The notes: generated from the sequence alone by a model not told the origin. A DNA stretch of 64,000 bases from Candidatus Gastranaerophilales bacterium (GCA_944323035.1 CALUQY010000001.1:129131-193130); one strand, 5' to 3'. Counted from the stretch's first letter, positions 16,970 to 26,192 are shown. Numbers and translations: made by a program.

Positions 16970-18277
16970 CTAGTCCAAAATACCGAAACGGGCTTTTTCG
17001 CGTTTAGTTTCGCTTGCGGTATAAGCCGAATCAATATCTTCCTTACTCAAACCGAACATTTGAGGGTATTTCAACTCGCCGGTTCCGAAAATCAGGTGCA
17101 TAAAGTTTTTGGTAATTGTAATTGCACTGAACATAGAAACCATTACCCCGAGAGCCAGTGTTAAAGCAAAACCTTTAACAATGCTTGTACCCCAGAAATA
17201 GAGGATAGCGCAGGTGATAATTGTTGTCATATTTGAGTCAAAAATACTTGTAAACGCTCTGTCAAAACCGGAGTTAATTGCGGTATACAGGTTTCTGCCG
17301 GCACGAAGTTCTTCTTTTGTACGTTCAAAGATAAGAATATTCGCATCCACCGCCATACCGATACTCAGGATAAAACCAGCAATTCCGGCAAGGGTCAGCG
17401 TTACAGGGATTGTTACGAACAGTGCAAACAGGATTAAACTATATATAATCAATGCAACGTTTGCAATCATACCCGGAACACGGTAGTAAACGAGCATAAA
17501 CAACATTACAAGGCTTAAACCGACAAGTCCTGCAAATTTTGATTTTTCCAAACTATCTGCACCAAGTGTCGGGCCAACGATGTTTTCTTCAACGATTTCA
17601 GCCGGAACAGGCAATGCCCCTGCATTAAGGAGTTTAACCATTCTGTCTGCTTCTTCATAAGCGAACCCGTCGCTGCCTGAGATTTGCGCACGGCCGAGTA
17701 AAATCGGCTCACGGATAACAGGTGCGGACTGTAAATCTCCGCCGAAGAAGATTGCCATTTGTTTACCGACCAATTCAGTCGTTAATTGTGCAAACTTTTT
17801 AGTACCTTCACCGTTAAATTCCAGATCTACAACCCATTTACCGGCGCTGTCAGTAGACAGAGTAGATTTTGAAAGATCTTTACCTGTCAGTCCCGTAGGC
17901 TCCCAAATCTGATTGCCGTTTGCGTCAATACCGTTTTCTTTTTTGAATTCCAATTCAGCGGTATCACCGATAAATGCTTTTGCTTCTTTAAGGTCAGAAA
18001 CGTTAGGGATTTCAACCAGCAAACGTTTTTCACCAACCTGCTGGACAACAGTTTCGGCAACACCAAGTTTGTTAACACGGTTTTCGATAGCGAATTTCAA
18101 TCTATCCATAACCTCAGGTGTAATTTTTGCCAGAGTATCAGTTGTCTTGGCTTCCAGTGTCAGTCTGGAGCCTCCGATTAAATCCAGCCCGAGTTTTGGC
18201 GGATTCAGGCAGATTACGACAATTGAAGCAATCGTTATTGCCATAATCACCCAGAACATAATCAATTTGTTTTTCAC
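16970..18277 (-). CDS. secD: Protein translocase subunit SecD
   Basis: 435 residues, shorter than the 615 of E. coli but normal for many bacteria that lack the extended P1 domain. It has span 1 followed by LGLDLIGGSRLTLEA, the region VVQQVGEKRLLVEIPNV, IVGPTLGADSLEKS before span 2, and IGMAVDANILIFERTKEEL in span 4. Partner of SecF in the holo-translocon. It is first in the secDF operon. Confidence 0.95.
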   Translation of the reverse strand: MKNKLIMFWVIMAITIASIVVICLNPPKLGLDLIGGSRLTLEAKTTDTLAKITPEVMDRLKFAIENRVNKLGVAETVVQQVGEKRLLVEIPNVSDLKEAKAFIGDTAELEFKKENGIDANGNQIWEPTGLTGKDLSKSTLSTDSAGKWVVDLEFNGEGTKKFAQLTTELVGKQMAIFFGGDLQSAPVIREPILLGRAQISGSDGFAYEEADRMVKLLNAGALPVPAEIVEENIVGPTLGADSLEKSKFAGLVGLSLVMLFMLVYYRVPGMIANVALIIYSLILFALFVTIPVTLTLAGIAGFILSIGMAVDANILIFERTKEELRAGRNLYTAINSGFDRAFTSIFDSNMTTIITCAILYFWGTSIVKGFALTLALGVMVSMFSAITITKNFMHLIFGTGELKYPQMFGLSKEDIDSAYTASETKREKARFGILD

Positions 18278-18343
18278 TTTTTTATTCCTCTTTTACTAAT
18301 AATCTTAAACATATTCCTAAAGATAAAACTATAGCCCGAAAGA

Positions 18344-19243
18344 CTATAGTTCATCCTCATAAAACGCATCTATAACAGCGAATAATTCTTTTTTAGCCTC
18401 GTCAGACAATTCAACGAGCGGACGTCTTACATATTCTTCAATAATGCCTTTATGCGCAAGAACAGCCTTGACCGGAATAGGGTTCGGCGCCATAAATAAT
18501 TTTTTGAAGCTCGGGAAAAGTTTTCTGTGCATATTTTGCGCGACATTTAAATTCCCTGTTTTGAAATTTCTAATCATAGATTTCATTTCGCACCCGAACA
18601 CGTGTGACGCAACGGAAATAACCCCCTGCGCACCCAGCGACAGCATTGGAAGCGTCAGGCTGTCATCACCCGAATATATAACAAAATCTTCAGGGCAAAG
18701 GCATTTCATTTCACTAATCGCATCCATATCGCCGCAGCTTTGCTTAATCGCAACGATATTGGAATATTTATTTGCAAGCTTTGCAACTGTCTGCGGAAGC
18801 ATATTAACTCCAGTCCGCCCCGGAATGTTATATAATATCACAGGCAAATCAGTGCTCTCCGCGATTGCGGAAAAGTGTTCAAACATTCCTTCCTGATTAG
18901 GTTTATTGTAATACGGTACGACAGATAAAAGTGCATCAACATCTTCTTTTTGCGCAAGCTTAGCCGTCCGGCAAGCGGTTTTTGTGCAATTGGAACTTGC
19001 ATTCATAATAACCTTGCAGGCGTTGGCAGAAGCTCTTTTAACTGTACTTAAAAGTTCTATTTCCTCATCATGCGTAAGCGTCGGGCTTTCGCCGGTAGTT
19101 CCGGCTACCAGTATAGCATCACTGCCGTTATTCATCAAATGTTTGACCAGAGCCGTTGTCTTATCATAATCAATTTCTCTTTTAGAGTTAAACGGTGTTA
19201 CCATTGCGGTAATGATTTCGCCTGCATCAATTCTGTATTCCAT
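18344..19243 (-). CDS. dapA: 4-hydroxy-tetrahydrodipicolinate synthase
   Basis: 299 residues forming a full-length TIM barrel of the DapA family. Signatures: GTTGESPTLTHDE (pyruvate-binding TT pair), catalytic Tyr in YNIPGRTGV, and Schiff-base Lys in VAIKQSCGDM. Known reaction: condensation of pyruvate and aspartate semialdehyde, first step of the diaminopimelate/lysine pathway, which also feeds peptidoglycan. It lies upstream of secD with a 66-nt gap, so it may be cotranscribed. Confidence 0.94.
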   Translation of the reverse strand: MEYRIDAGEIITAMVTPFNSKREIDYDKTTALVKHLMNNGSDAILVAGTTGESPTLTHDEEIELLSTVKRASANACKVIMNASSNCTKTACRTAKLAQKEDVDALLSVVPYYNKPNQEGMFEHFSAIAESTDLPVILYNIPGRTGVNMLPQTVAKLANKYSNIVAIKQSCGDMDAISEMKCLCPEDFVIYSGDDSLTLPMLSLGAQGVISVASHVFGCEMKSMIRNFKTGNLNVAQNMHRKLFPSFKKLFMAPNPIPVKAVLAHKGIIEEYVRRPLVELSDEAKKELFAVIDAFYEDEL

Positions 19244-19368
19244 AAATACCTCACCCGCCCGAACGGCGGCCTCTTAATTAATCCCTAATCACCGGACATA
19301 ATATCCGAAACATATCTATTATACGACAAAAGAAACACTAAACGCTAAAATATTAAGAAGCATTAATT

Positions 19369-20220
19369 TTACGCAAAAACATGGCGCATTTTTGCAAACA
19401 TAGAAAATAAATCTTCTTTGTAGTAATTACCATTCAGTACAATATCGACTTTTTCCTTGTGCGGTTTTATATGAAGTTCCGCAGAAGCACACATATATTT
19501 CCACATTTGAAGCGCCTCTTCTTTTGACTTATTGCGGCTTGCAGCGCGCTCAACGTGACGTGTTTTGCGTGTTTCTTCGTCCAAATCAACATAAATTGTC
19601 ACATCGAACTTTTTATCCAGCCCGTTCCACATAGAAGCAATCCCTTCAACAAGGATAACTTTTGCGCTTTTAACCGGTGTCTGGTTTTTAATGCAAACAC
19701 CGTTGCTTAAATTCATTTTCGGAATACAAATTTCTTTGCCCTGCGAGATATCATCCAGAGCTTTAGCCAGTTCTTCCAGATCAAACGCACCCGGGCCTTC
19801 CAAATCAACACCTGCCGCAAGGGCATTTCCGTAGTTGCCGTATTTTTCATAGTAGCAGGAAATATCCTGATAAAAATTATCACAGCTAATAAAAGAACAA
19901 TCTATGCCCATATCAAGGATAAACTGCTTTAAATTCTGCGTAAAACACGACTTCCCGCTTGCGCTCTCGCCGGTAATCGCAACCATAATCGGGCGATTTT
20001 GCTTTAAGAGGCGCTGCATTTTATACAAAAAATCCGATTTCAAAGAAACAAAAACCGGATTATCAATTGATGAATTATATTTTAAAAGGGATTTCATTTC
20101 TTCATGTTTTCTGAAAAGTTCAAACGGTAAAACATGAGAAATCACGTCATGAGTGTTCTTTAATGCCTTTTCTGCTGATAACAAACTAACTTTTTCCATA
20201 ATAGATTTATCTGCTGCCAT
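19369..20220 (-). CDS. Uridine kinase-like P-loop kinase
   Basis: 283 residues. A helical N-terminus of about 75 residues is followed by a P-loop GESASGKSC (about 86-94). CDNFYQD follows (substrate Asp and the DxFY-type motif of uridine/phosphoribulokinases), then ILVEGIASMW and the LID-type DEETRKTRHVERAASRN. It fits the uridine kinase/phosphoribulokinase superfamily. The N-terminal extension is unusual, and the true phosphate acceptor is uncertain. Confidence 0.8.
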   Translation of the reverse strand: MAADKSIMEKVSLLSAEKALKNTHDVISHVLPFELFRKHEEMKSLLKYNSSIDNPVFVSLKSDFLYKMQRLLKQNRPIMVAITGESASGKSCFTQNLKQFILDMGIDCSFISCDNFYQDISCYYEKYGNYGNALAAGVDLEGPGAFDLEELAKALDDISQGKEICIPKMNLSNGVCIKNQTPVKSAKVILVEGIASMWNGLDKKFDVTIYVDLDEETRKTRHVERAASRNKSKEEALQMWKYMCASAELHIKPHKEKVDIVLNGNYYKEDLFSMFAKMRHVFA

Positions 20221-20368
20221 AAAACTTCCTTGTTTTTCATTATACCAAAAACAGCTAAAAAAATTTATTGCGCGTCAAGTTTGTTAATTTTTGTAAAAGG
20301 AGATTTAAAATTGCCCCTCTATACGCGGTTTAAAAAGCATGTTATAATGATAAAAAAGGGAGTAAGAT

Positions 20369-21841
20369 ATGTTTAAAAACAAGAAAATGCAATATGTTAT
20401 CAAAACCTGTTCCAGCGAGGACACGCAGGCACTGCAAAATCTCTTAAACGAAATGTCCATGAACGGCTGGGAACTTTACACTATTAACGAGGTCGAAGTT
20501 GACGACGGTTATCAGTATAACTGCATTTTTATGAAAGAATCCGAGGAAGAGAATTACACTCAAAATACGGATGAAATTAATATTTCCAACTTCAAAAGCC
20601 AGATGGAAAAGCTCCTTTCGCCAAAACTTACTCCTTATGAAGCCTGCCTTGAAATTCAACAAAAAATCAAGGAAGTAAAAAATAAAATTGCAAAAGCCAA
20701 AAAAGAGCTTGAGAACGAAGCGCCGGCATCTTTGGGCAGAAAAAGGCTTAACGACAGGATTTCCTCCGGTCTGCGGGAACTTGATGAACTCAAACGCCAG
20801 CTTGCCGAAACAACTTCTCCTGACGGTATGTATAAAAAACTCCGCGAGGACAAACTGGCTATATCACTGAGTGAAGAAATTTTAGGCTATATTGATGCAG
20901 AGCAGGACATTGATGAAGAGGAACTGGTTGCAGAAACTGTCCGTTTGAGATTAAAACTCACCGAAGAACTCGGCTATGTTATCCCGAAGATTATTTTCAA
21001 AGATGATGAAACCCTGAATCCGTATGAATATTCAATCAAAATCCGTGGGTTTGAGGTATTCAGAGGTACGGTCTATCCTAATTACCTGATGTTTTTCACC
21101 GACAGTCTTTTGACCACGAAAAAGATGAAGGACGCAATTTACGATACAGACGAAATCACGGGTAAAAAAATCGTTTGGGTTCCGAAAGAAAAATGCAAAG
21201 ATTTCTGGGAAAAAGGAATCTCCGGTGCACAGTGCATAACCCGCGCACTGGAATTTATTGCGGTAAAATTTGTCGATGAAATTCTTGACTACAACGAACT
21301 CGATAACTACATTGAAGTCGTTGACGAAAATAACTCCTATTTGATCGAAAACCTTATTCCCGAGTTTTTAAGCCTCGCGGATTTAAGATACATCCTCACA
21401 AGCCTTATTAATGAAAAAGTTTCGATAAAGGATATTACATTTATCTTAGAAAAGATAAACGATTTTGCAAACGATTACGACAAATCTGATATCCTTCGCA
21501 AACTGCGGCTTTCAATCGGACGACAGATTGCTAAAAACTACATAAATGAAGAAGGAATTATTCAGGCAATCGAAATCACGGAAGATTCGCTTTTGAACGT
21601 ATGCGAAACAAGCGTTGAAGAAGACGAAGAGATAATAAAAATTGACGCTCACTACGCGGATCAATTAGCCAAAAAGATTGAAAAACTTATGAAAAAGTAT
21701 GACTGTAAGACCGTTATCGCACCGCTTGAATTCAGACATCTGCTTTTCAAAATGCTTTCGAGCTACTTTAATGAAGTTGCGGTGCTTGCACGCGAAGAAA
21801 TTTCTTTCTACGCACCTGTTGAAATCTTTGAGGAACTATAA
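20369..21841 (+). CDS. Soluble FlhA cytoplasmic-domain (FHIPEP) protein with DUF4177-like N-terminus
   Basis: 490 residues. The N-terminus (about 7-57, NLLNEMSMNGWELYTINEVE) resembles DUF4177. A Lys/Glu coiled coil occupies about 70-150. From about 175 to the end the protein follows the FlhA cytoplasmic domain: ELGYVIPKIIFKDDETLNPY, YSIKIRGFEVFRG, IPEFLSLADLRYILTSLINE, KVSIKDITFILE and a final APLEFRHLLFKML. There is no membrane segment, whereas FlhA/SctV has eight. Known FlhA-C role: docking ring for export substrates and chaperones. A good GGGAG site precedes the ATG. It lies 2 nt from the next gene. This looks like a fusion or derivative, not a fragment. Confidence 0.75.
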   Translation: MFKNKKMQYVIKTCSSEDTQALQNLLNEMSMNGWELYTINEVEVDDGYQYNCIFMKESEEENYTQNTDEINISNFKSQMEKLLSPKLTPYEACLEIQQKIKEVKNKIAKAKKELENEAPASLGRKRLNDRISSGLRELDELKRQLAETTSPDGMYKKLREDKLAISLSEEILGYIDAEQDIDEEELVAETVRLRLKLTEELGYVIPKIIFKDDETLNPYEYSIKIRGFEVFRGTVYPNYLMFFTDSLLTTKKMKDAIYDTDEITGKKIVWVPKEKCKDFWEKGISGAQCITRALEFIAVKFVDEILDYNELDNYIEVVDENNSYLIENLIPEFLSLADLRYILTSLINEKVSIKDITFILEKINDFANDYDKSDILRKLRLSIGRQIAKNYINEEGIIQAIEITEDSLLNVCETSVEEDEEIIKIDAHYADQLAKKIEKLMKKYDCKTVIAPLEFRHLLFKMLSSYFNEVAVLAREEISFYAPVEIFEEL

Positions 21842-21843
21842 AA

Positions 21844-22365
21844 ATGACAAACCGCATCGTAATTTTTTCGGGTAAACAGTTTTCTGGCAAGGACACTCTT
21901 GCAAAATTAATGCTTGAAAAAATGCCGACCTTCCGGCGTTTCGCAATGGGGGACGTGATAAAAGATACCTTTGCTAAACAAAAAGGCATCACCGTTGCTG
22001 AAATTGAAGCCAACAAACCTTTCTACAGGCCGGAGCTCATAAAACTCGGCGACTGGGGAAGAAAGCAGGATCCTGATTACTGGCTGAAGAAAATCGTTTC
22101 GCAGGACGGCGACATATTTGTGACGGATGTCAGGAAACTGCACGAATACGAGGTATTTAAAGAAGCCGGCGCAAAATCAATCCGCGTAGAAGCACCGCGT
22201 GAAATAAGAGCGCAGCGTGGAAAGCTTGTGAGCGAAAATGATTCAACCGAAACCGAACTGGATAACATCAAAGATTGGGATTTTGTAGTCCACAACGACT
22301 CCGACTACGAAAGCTTAAAATCAAAGGCTCTGGAACTTGTAAAAGCCCTGAATGATAAATCTTAA
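21844..22365 (+). CDS. Nucleotide-kinase-like P-loop protein
   Basis: 173 residues. The P-loop GKQFSGKDT (residues 10-18) is followed by FAMGDVIKDTFAKQKG, RPELIKLGDWGRKQDPDYW and FVTDVRKLHEYEVFKEAGA. This arrangement resembles deoxynucleotide monophosphate kinases and phosphomevalonate-kinase-like proteins. The phosphate acceptor is not identifiable. It starts 2 nt after the FlhA-C gene, so translation is coupled. It overlaps the convergent small gene at 22362 by 4 nt. Confidence 0.75.
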   Translation: MTNRIVIFSGKQFSGKDTLAKLMLEKMPTFRRFAMGDVIKDTFAKQKGITVAEIEANKPFYRPELIKLGDWGRKQDPDYWLKKIVSQDGDIFVTDVRKLHEYEVFKEAGAKSIRVEAPREIRAQRGKLVSENDSTETELDNIKDWDFVVHNDSDYESLKSKALELVKALNDKS

Positions 22366-22547
22366 TCATCACAATACCCGCAAAGTTTGCATAATAATCT
22401 GTCAGACTCTTTATATACAACCTCAATAAGCGGTGATATCTTCTCAATATCCTCATCTTCGTTTTGTCTGCAATACTCATTGGCAACAATGCTTACATTG
22501 TGTATTTTTCGTGCTAAATTTTCTATCTCAACTAAATTTGGCTGCAT
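22362..22547 (-). CDS. Small Cys-containing hypothetical protein
   Basis: 61 residues, with an excellent ribosome site (AAAGGAG, 6 nt before the ATG). Acidic and helical, it ends in a CKLCGYCDD cluster (plus one earlier Cys) that could bind metal. I recognise no family. It is divergent from the XRE gene and could be its functional partner; that is a guess from position. Confidence 0.6.
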   Translation of the reverse strand: MQPNLVEIENLARKIHNVSIVANEYCRQNEDEDIEKISPLIEVVYKESDRLLCKLCGYCDD

Positions 22548-22581
22548 TTATTTCTCCTTTTTATAATACCATTTTTATTCT

Positions 22582-22639
22582 TATATGAACAATATTAGTA
22601 CTATATGAACTTGTAGAGAGTTTGTCAATACTTTATAAT
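22582..22639 (+). promoter_or_regulatory. Leaderless promoter and candidate operator of XRE gene
   Basis: TTGTAG (22611-22616), 17-bp spacer, TATAAT (22634-22639), then 6 nt to the ATG at 22646. Two direct TATATGAAC repeats (22582-22590 and 22602-22610, 20 bp apart) sit immediately upstream of the -35 box and are a plausible XRE binding site. Confidence 0.6.
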
Positions 22640-22645
22640 AAAAAA

Positions 22646-22864
22646 ATGAACAAAGACGAACTTCTAAAACTGGCATATAAAATAAAATATGCGCGTGATA
22701 AAAAAGGACTTTCCCAAGAAAAACTGGCCGAACTAGCTGATGTCGGCATGAGTACAGTCACAAAACTTGAACGCGGGGTCGGCAATATCACGCTAAAAAA
22801 CCTCTACAAAATCGCAGAGGTTTTAGACTTAAATCTGGGTATTATTAATAATAAAGAGCTTTAA
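22646..22864 (+). CDS. XRE-family helix-turn-helix regulator (small)
   Basis: 72 residues, essentially only an HTH_3 domain: IKYARDKKGLSQEKLAELAD, then the recognition region GMSTVTKLERG and LKNLYKIAEVLDL. ATG 22646 is preferred over an in-frame TTG at 22622, which lies within the promoter. There is no ribosome site, because the -10 box ends 6 nt before the ATG. Overlaps the end of the convergent creD-like gene by 4 nt. Confidence 0.82.
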   Translation: MNKDELLKLAYKIKYARDKKGLSQEKLAELADVGMSTVTKLERGVGNITLKNLYKIAEVLDLNLGIINNKEL

Positions 22865-24060
22865 TCATTATACCATTCAACGTTGCGCGTTGTGTACATA
22901 ACAAGGCTGATTATCAGGAACAGAACAATACTGCCTATGATAAGCGAAAAGTCCTGAATTACCAGCAATGTATAAAAGAACAGATATAATACCGTCATTA
23001 TTCCGGCGATTAACAGCGAGAATTTAAGATTTTGACGTTTGGTAAGAATAAAATATGTGTACGCACCGATTAAGCCTACCGTCATTGCCGCTGCAATAAA
23101 ATACGCCCACCCGAACGAGATAAATTCTGACATTGAAACCAGAAGCAAATAGAAAATCAACATTGCCGCCCCCATCATCATATATTGAAGCGGATGAATT
23201 CTCTTATCTTCTTTAGATGTGATTTCAAAGATAAAGTATGAAAGGAATGTCAACGACAGGAATAAGAACGAATATTTAAGCGCTCTTGTAGCCATTCTGT
23301 AAGTATCAACAGGCATAAGCAGCGAAACGCCCAGCCGTGCATCTTTTTGCGAACTTACCGCGATATAAGGGATTTCCCATTCGCCTTCAAAATGATCTGA
23401 TGTCACGTCTCTTTCTGCCGGAAGGAAATCACCTTCAAAACTTGGATTATTCCAATCACCTTCTATTTCAATTTTATTTACCAAGCCTTCCGGCTTAACA
23501 TAAATTTCTTTAGAACCGCGGAGTTTATAAGTTATTTCAAACGGGATTAGCTGCGCAGAGGTTGTCAATTTCTTTTTATACATCATCTCATGGCTCGGGA
23601 TAAATTCATTATCCATAAGCTTAAACTGCGGAGATGAAACAAATCCCTTTGAATCTGAAACATTGAAGGAAAATTCTACCGGCTGGTTTTTCAAAGGAGC
23701 ATAGTCATTCTTAAAATTCCCTTTTACTTCAACGTTTGCGGTGTAAACAGGAACTTTAAAAATACCCTTTTTACGCAGTTCGGTTGTAATACATATATCT
23801 GCCTTATAATCATTGAGAGTAAAATATTTATACGGATTTTTGGTATCATTTGTCGGAATGGCCAGAACCGGTGCGGAGATTGTCTGGGAAGAAGCCCACG
23901 ACGTTTCAACTTTGCGCTCGGCATCACGCTCATAATTAGAACGATCTTCTACAATCCCGTACAAAAACAGTATCGGAATTAGAAGTATCAACAGTGTACA
24001 AAGAATCGTATAAAACTTTTTAAGTTTTGTACTTTTCTGTTTCGCAGATGTTTCAGACAT
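22861..24060 (-). CDS. CreD-like inner-membrane protein
   Basis: 399 residues. One N-terminal span (LCTLLILLIPILFLYGIV) is followed by the family-typical RSNYERDAERKVETSWASSQ and SAPVLAIP. A large extracytoplasmic domain (about 50-260) follows, then five or six closely packed C-terminal spans. CreD belongs to an inner-membrane family linked in enterobacteria to the CreBC regulon and envelope integrity; the molecular function is unknown. It is followed on the same strand by no close partner. Shorter than E. coli CreD (450). Confidence 0.82.
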   Translation of the reverse strand: MSETSAKQKSTKLKKFYTILCTLLILLIPILFLYGIVEDRSNYERDAERKVETSWASSQTISAPVLAIPTNDTKNPYKYFTLNDYKADICITTELRKKGIFKVPVYTANVEVKGNFKNDYAPLKNQPVEFSFNVSDSKGFVSSPQFKLMDNEFIPSHEMMYKKKLTTSAQLIPFEITYKLRGSKEIYVKPEGLVNKIEIEGDWNNPSFEGDFLPAERDVTSDHFEGEWEIPYIAVSSQKDARLGVSLLMPVDTYRMATRALKYSFLFLSLTFLSYFIFEITSKEDKRIHPLQYMMMGAAMLIFYLLLVSMSEFISFGWAYFIAAAMTVGLIGAYTYFILTKRQNLKFSLLIAGIMTVLYLFFYTLLVIQDFSLIIGSIVLFLIISLVMYTTRNVEWYND

Positions 24061-24078
24061 AATACCCCCTTTTAGTTA

Positions 24079-25323
24079 TTACTTATCATCTGTGCTAAAA
24101 GCATAAATTATTTCTCTTCTGTAAGTTGCGTTCTTTTTCAAAATTGGTTTTTCATCAAACGTATTTATTGCATCTGGGAAAAACTGCGGCTCTATGCAGA
24201 AAGCGGAACGTTTTTCATACTTTTTGCCATCTTTTCCTGCCGGCTGCGCGTCTTTGCCGAGGTGGTTTGCAGTGTAGAACTGAAATCCCGGCATGTTCGT
24301 TGAAACATGCATCGTTATACCGGTTTTATCTGAGGTAACTTTTGCAATATCAATCATTTTTTCGCCGTCATAGCCGTCGATACAGAAATTCTGATCAAAA
24401 CCGGAGCCGATTTTAATTTGTTCGTTTTCTGTTTCAATAACGTCTTTTATCTTCTTAGCGCCCCTAAAATCAAACGGAGTACCCTCAACAGAGGCGATTT
24501 CGCCTGTCGGAACCGCAAGTTCATTATTTACGGTAAAAGTTGAGGAGTTCGGAAGTTCTACAATATGCTCATATACAGAATTTTCCTGAGCATTTTCAGC
24601 GCCGTCAAGGTTAAAATATGAATGGTTCGTCATATTTAGAATAGTGTCGGCATCACTTTGCGCCTCATAGATTATATGAAGCTGGTTGTCGTTATCGAAT
24701 TTGTACGTAACTGCGGCCTGAACGTTCGCCGGATAGCCGCTTTCCATATCTTTTTTATTGTAGGTAAATTTAATTCCGTCTTTTATAATTTCCGCGTTCC
24801 AGTTTTTGACATCAAACCCTTCCGAGCCGCCGTGGGAGTGAGTTTTGCCGCCGTCTTTGTTGCATTCAAGTTGATATTCTTTATCATTTAAAGTAAATGT
24901 GCCGTTATTAATTTTATTTGCGCAAGGCCCTATCGTGCCGCCGGCATGCCCGACCGGCGAATTTTCATAAGGGGTTACGGAATCATACCCCTGAGTAACA
25001 TCAACGAGTTTTCCCGCCTTATCAGGAATTTTGATTGAGATGATTGAAGCCCCGAAAGTTGATAAATCAACGCTCGCGCCGTTTTTATTCGTAATAGTAT
25101 AAAGAGTTGCCTCCTCACCGTTTTTGAGTTTTCCGAAAGATTTTTGTGCTATTTTCATCCCGTCGAACTCAGGATTGATTTCAGCGGATTTCACTTCAAC
25201 CTGTTTTTCAAAAGTATCCTGCTGTAGTTCACTCGCCGGAACCGCCATTTGCCTTGCAATAACAGGCTTTATTGGTTTATTCGAACTAAAAGATATAAAA
25301 TGTGTATTGAAATCTATTGGCAT
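24079..25323 (-). CDS. galM: Aldose 1-epimerase (GalM-like) with N-terminal extension
   Basis: 414 residues. The epimerase domain starts near residue 65 (KLKNGEEATLYTITNKNGA) and has GHAGGTIGPCANKI, THSHGGSEGFD (catalytic His region), MTNHSYFNL and a late CIEPQFFPDAIN. Known reaction: anomer interconversion of aldoses. The first 50 residues (FISFSSNKPIKP...) are not part of the enzyme and look disordered; no signal peptide. It lies 18 nt upstream of the CreD-like gene on the same strand. Confidence 0.88.
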   Translation of the reverse strand: MPIDFNTHFISFSSNKPIKPVIARQMAVPASELQQDTFEKQVEVKSAEINPEFDGMKIAQKSFGKLKNGEEATLYTITNKNGASVDLSTFGASIISIKIPDKAGKLVDVTQGYDSVTPYENSPVGHAGGTIGPCANKINNGTFTLNDKEYQLECNKDGGKTHSHGGSEGFDVKNWNAEIIKDGIKFTYNKKDMESGYPANVQAAVTYKFDNDNQLHIIYEAQSDADTILNMTNHSYFNLDGAENAQENSVYEHIVELPNSSTFTVNNELAVPTGEIASVEGTPFDFRGAKKIKDVIETENEQIKIGSGFDQNFCIDGYDGEKMIDIAKVTSDKTGITMHVSTNMPGFQFYTANHLGKDAQPAGKDGKKYEKRSAFCIEPQFFPDAINTFDEKPILKKNATYRREIIYAFSTDDK

Positions 25324-25465
25324 AACAAATCCCTTTCATAATTTTATAATATCCTAACACAAAAATTTTTGTTAATATGTAAATTTAATTTATAAAAAAT
25401 TCCCCGCCGGTGTAATGAAAATTTTATCAAAATCGGTTTTACTCAATAAGAAAAAGGGGGGGAAT

Positions 25466-26185
25466 ATGACAGACGAAATAGAAGTTCAGGGACAGAAATG
25501 CACAGAAGAGATATGTAGTTTTGAGTTTCCAAAACAGATTTTAATGGTAGTAACAAATGCAACCCGCGGGGCAAACGGGCAGCGAACAGGCGTCTGGTTT
25601 GAAGAATTCGCCGTGCCGTATCTGGGATTTTTAGAACAGGGCTATGAAGTAACGGTTGCATCACCAATTGGCGATCCAGCACCTATAGATCCGGCAAGCG
25701 AAAATTTGATTAACGATGTAAAATGGTCACAGGCAAAAAAAGCCCTGAATGCACCTCTAAAACTCAATACCGTAGATTATATGGTATTTGACGCAATAGT
25801 ACTACCGGGTGGTCACGGGCCTATGATGGATTTGGCAAAAGACGAAACTTTAGGTAAAATTATCAACTACTTTGCCACACAAAATAAACTTATTGCAGCA
25901 ATTTGCCACGGGCCGGCAGGGCTTCTTCCTGCCGTAAAAGACGGTGTTGCATTTGTGAATGGCAGACGCTTAACCTGCTTTACAAATGATGAAGAAATCG
26001 CGGCAAAGAAACAAGACCTGCTGCCATTTTATCTTGAAGATGCCCTGAAAACAGCCGGAGCAGTTTTTGTTAAAGAAAGCATCAGCAAGGTAAATATTGT
26101 TGAAGACAGAAACTTAATCACAGCGCAGAATTATCAGTCGGCAAAGGCCTTTACAGATGCAATTATTAAATATTTATCAAAATAG
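25466..26185 (+). CDS. DJ-1/PfpI-family protein (Hsp31-like, class I GATase fold)
   Basis: 239 residues from ATG 25466, which follows the run AAAAAGGGGGGG; an upstream in-frame start (25415) lacks a ribosome site. Domain features: ILMVVTNATRGANGQRTGVW, VLPGGHGPMMD, and the nucleophile elbow AICHGPAGLL with Cys. This matches YDR533C/Hsp31-like members, which include chaperones and glyoxalase/deglycase enzymes. The exact activity cannot be told. Followed by a terminator. Confidence 0.88.
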   Translation: MTDEIEVQGQKCTEEICSFEFPKQILMVVTNATRGANGQRTGVWFEEFAVPYLGFLEQGYEVTVASPIGDPAPIDPASENLINDVKWSQAKKALNAPLKLNTVDYMVFDAIVLPGGHGPMMDLAKDETLGKIINYFATQNKLIAAICHGPAGLLPAVKDGVAFVNGRRLTCFTNDEEIAAKKQDLLPFYLEDALKTAGAVFVKESISKVNIVEDRNLITAQNYQSAKAFTDAIIKYLSK

Positions 26186-26192
26186 AGATTTA

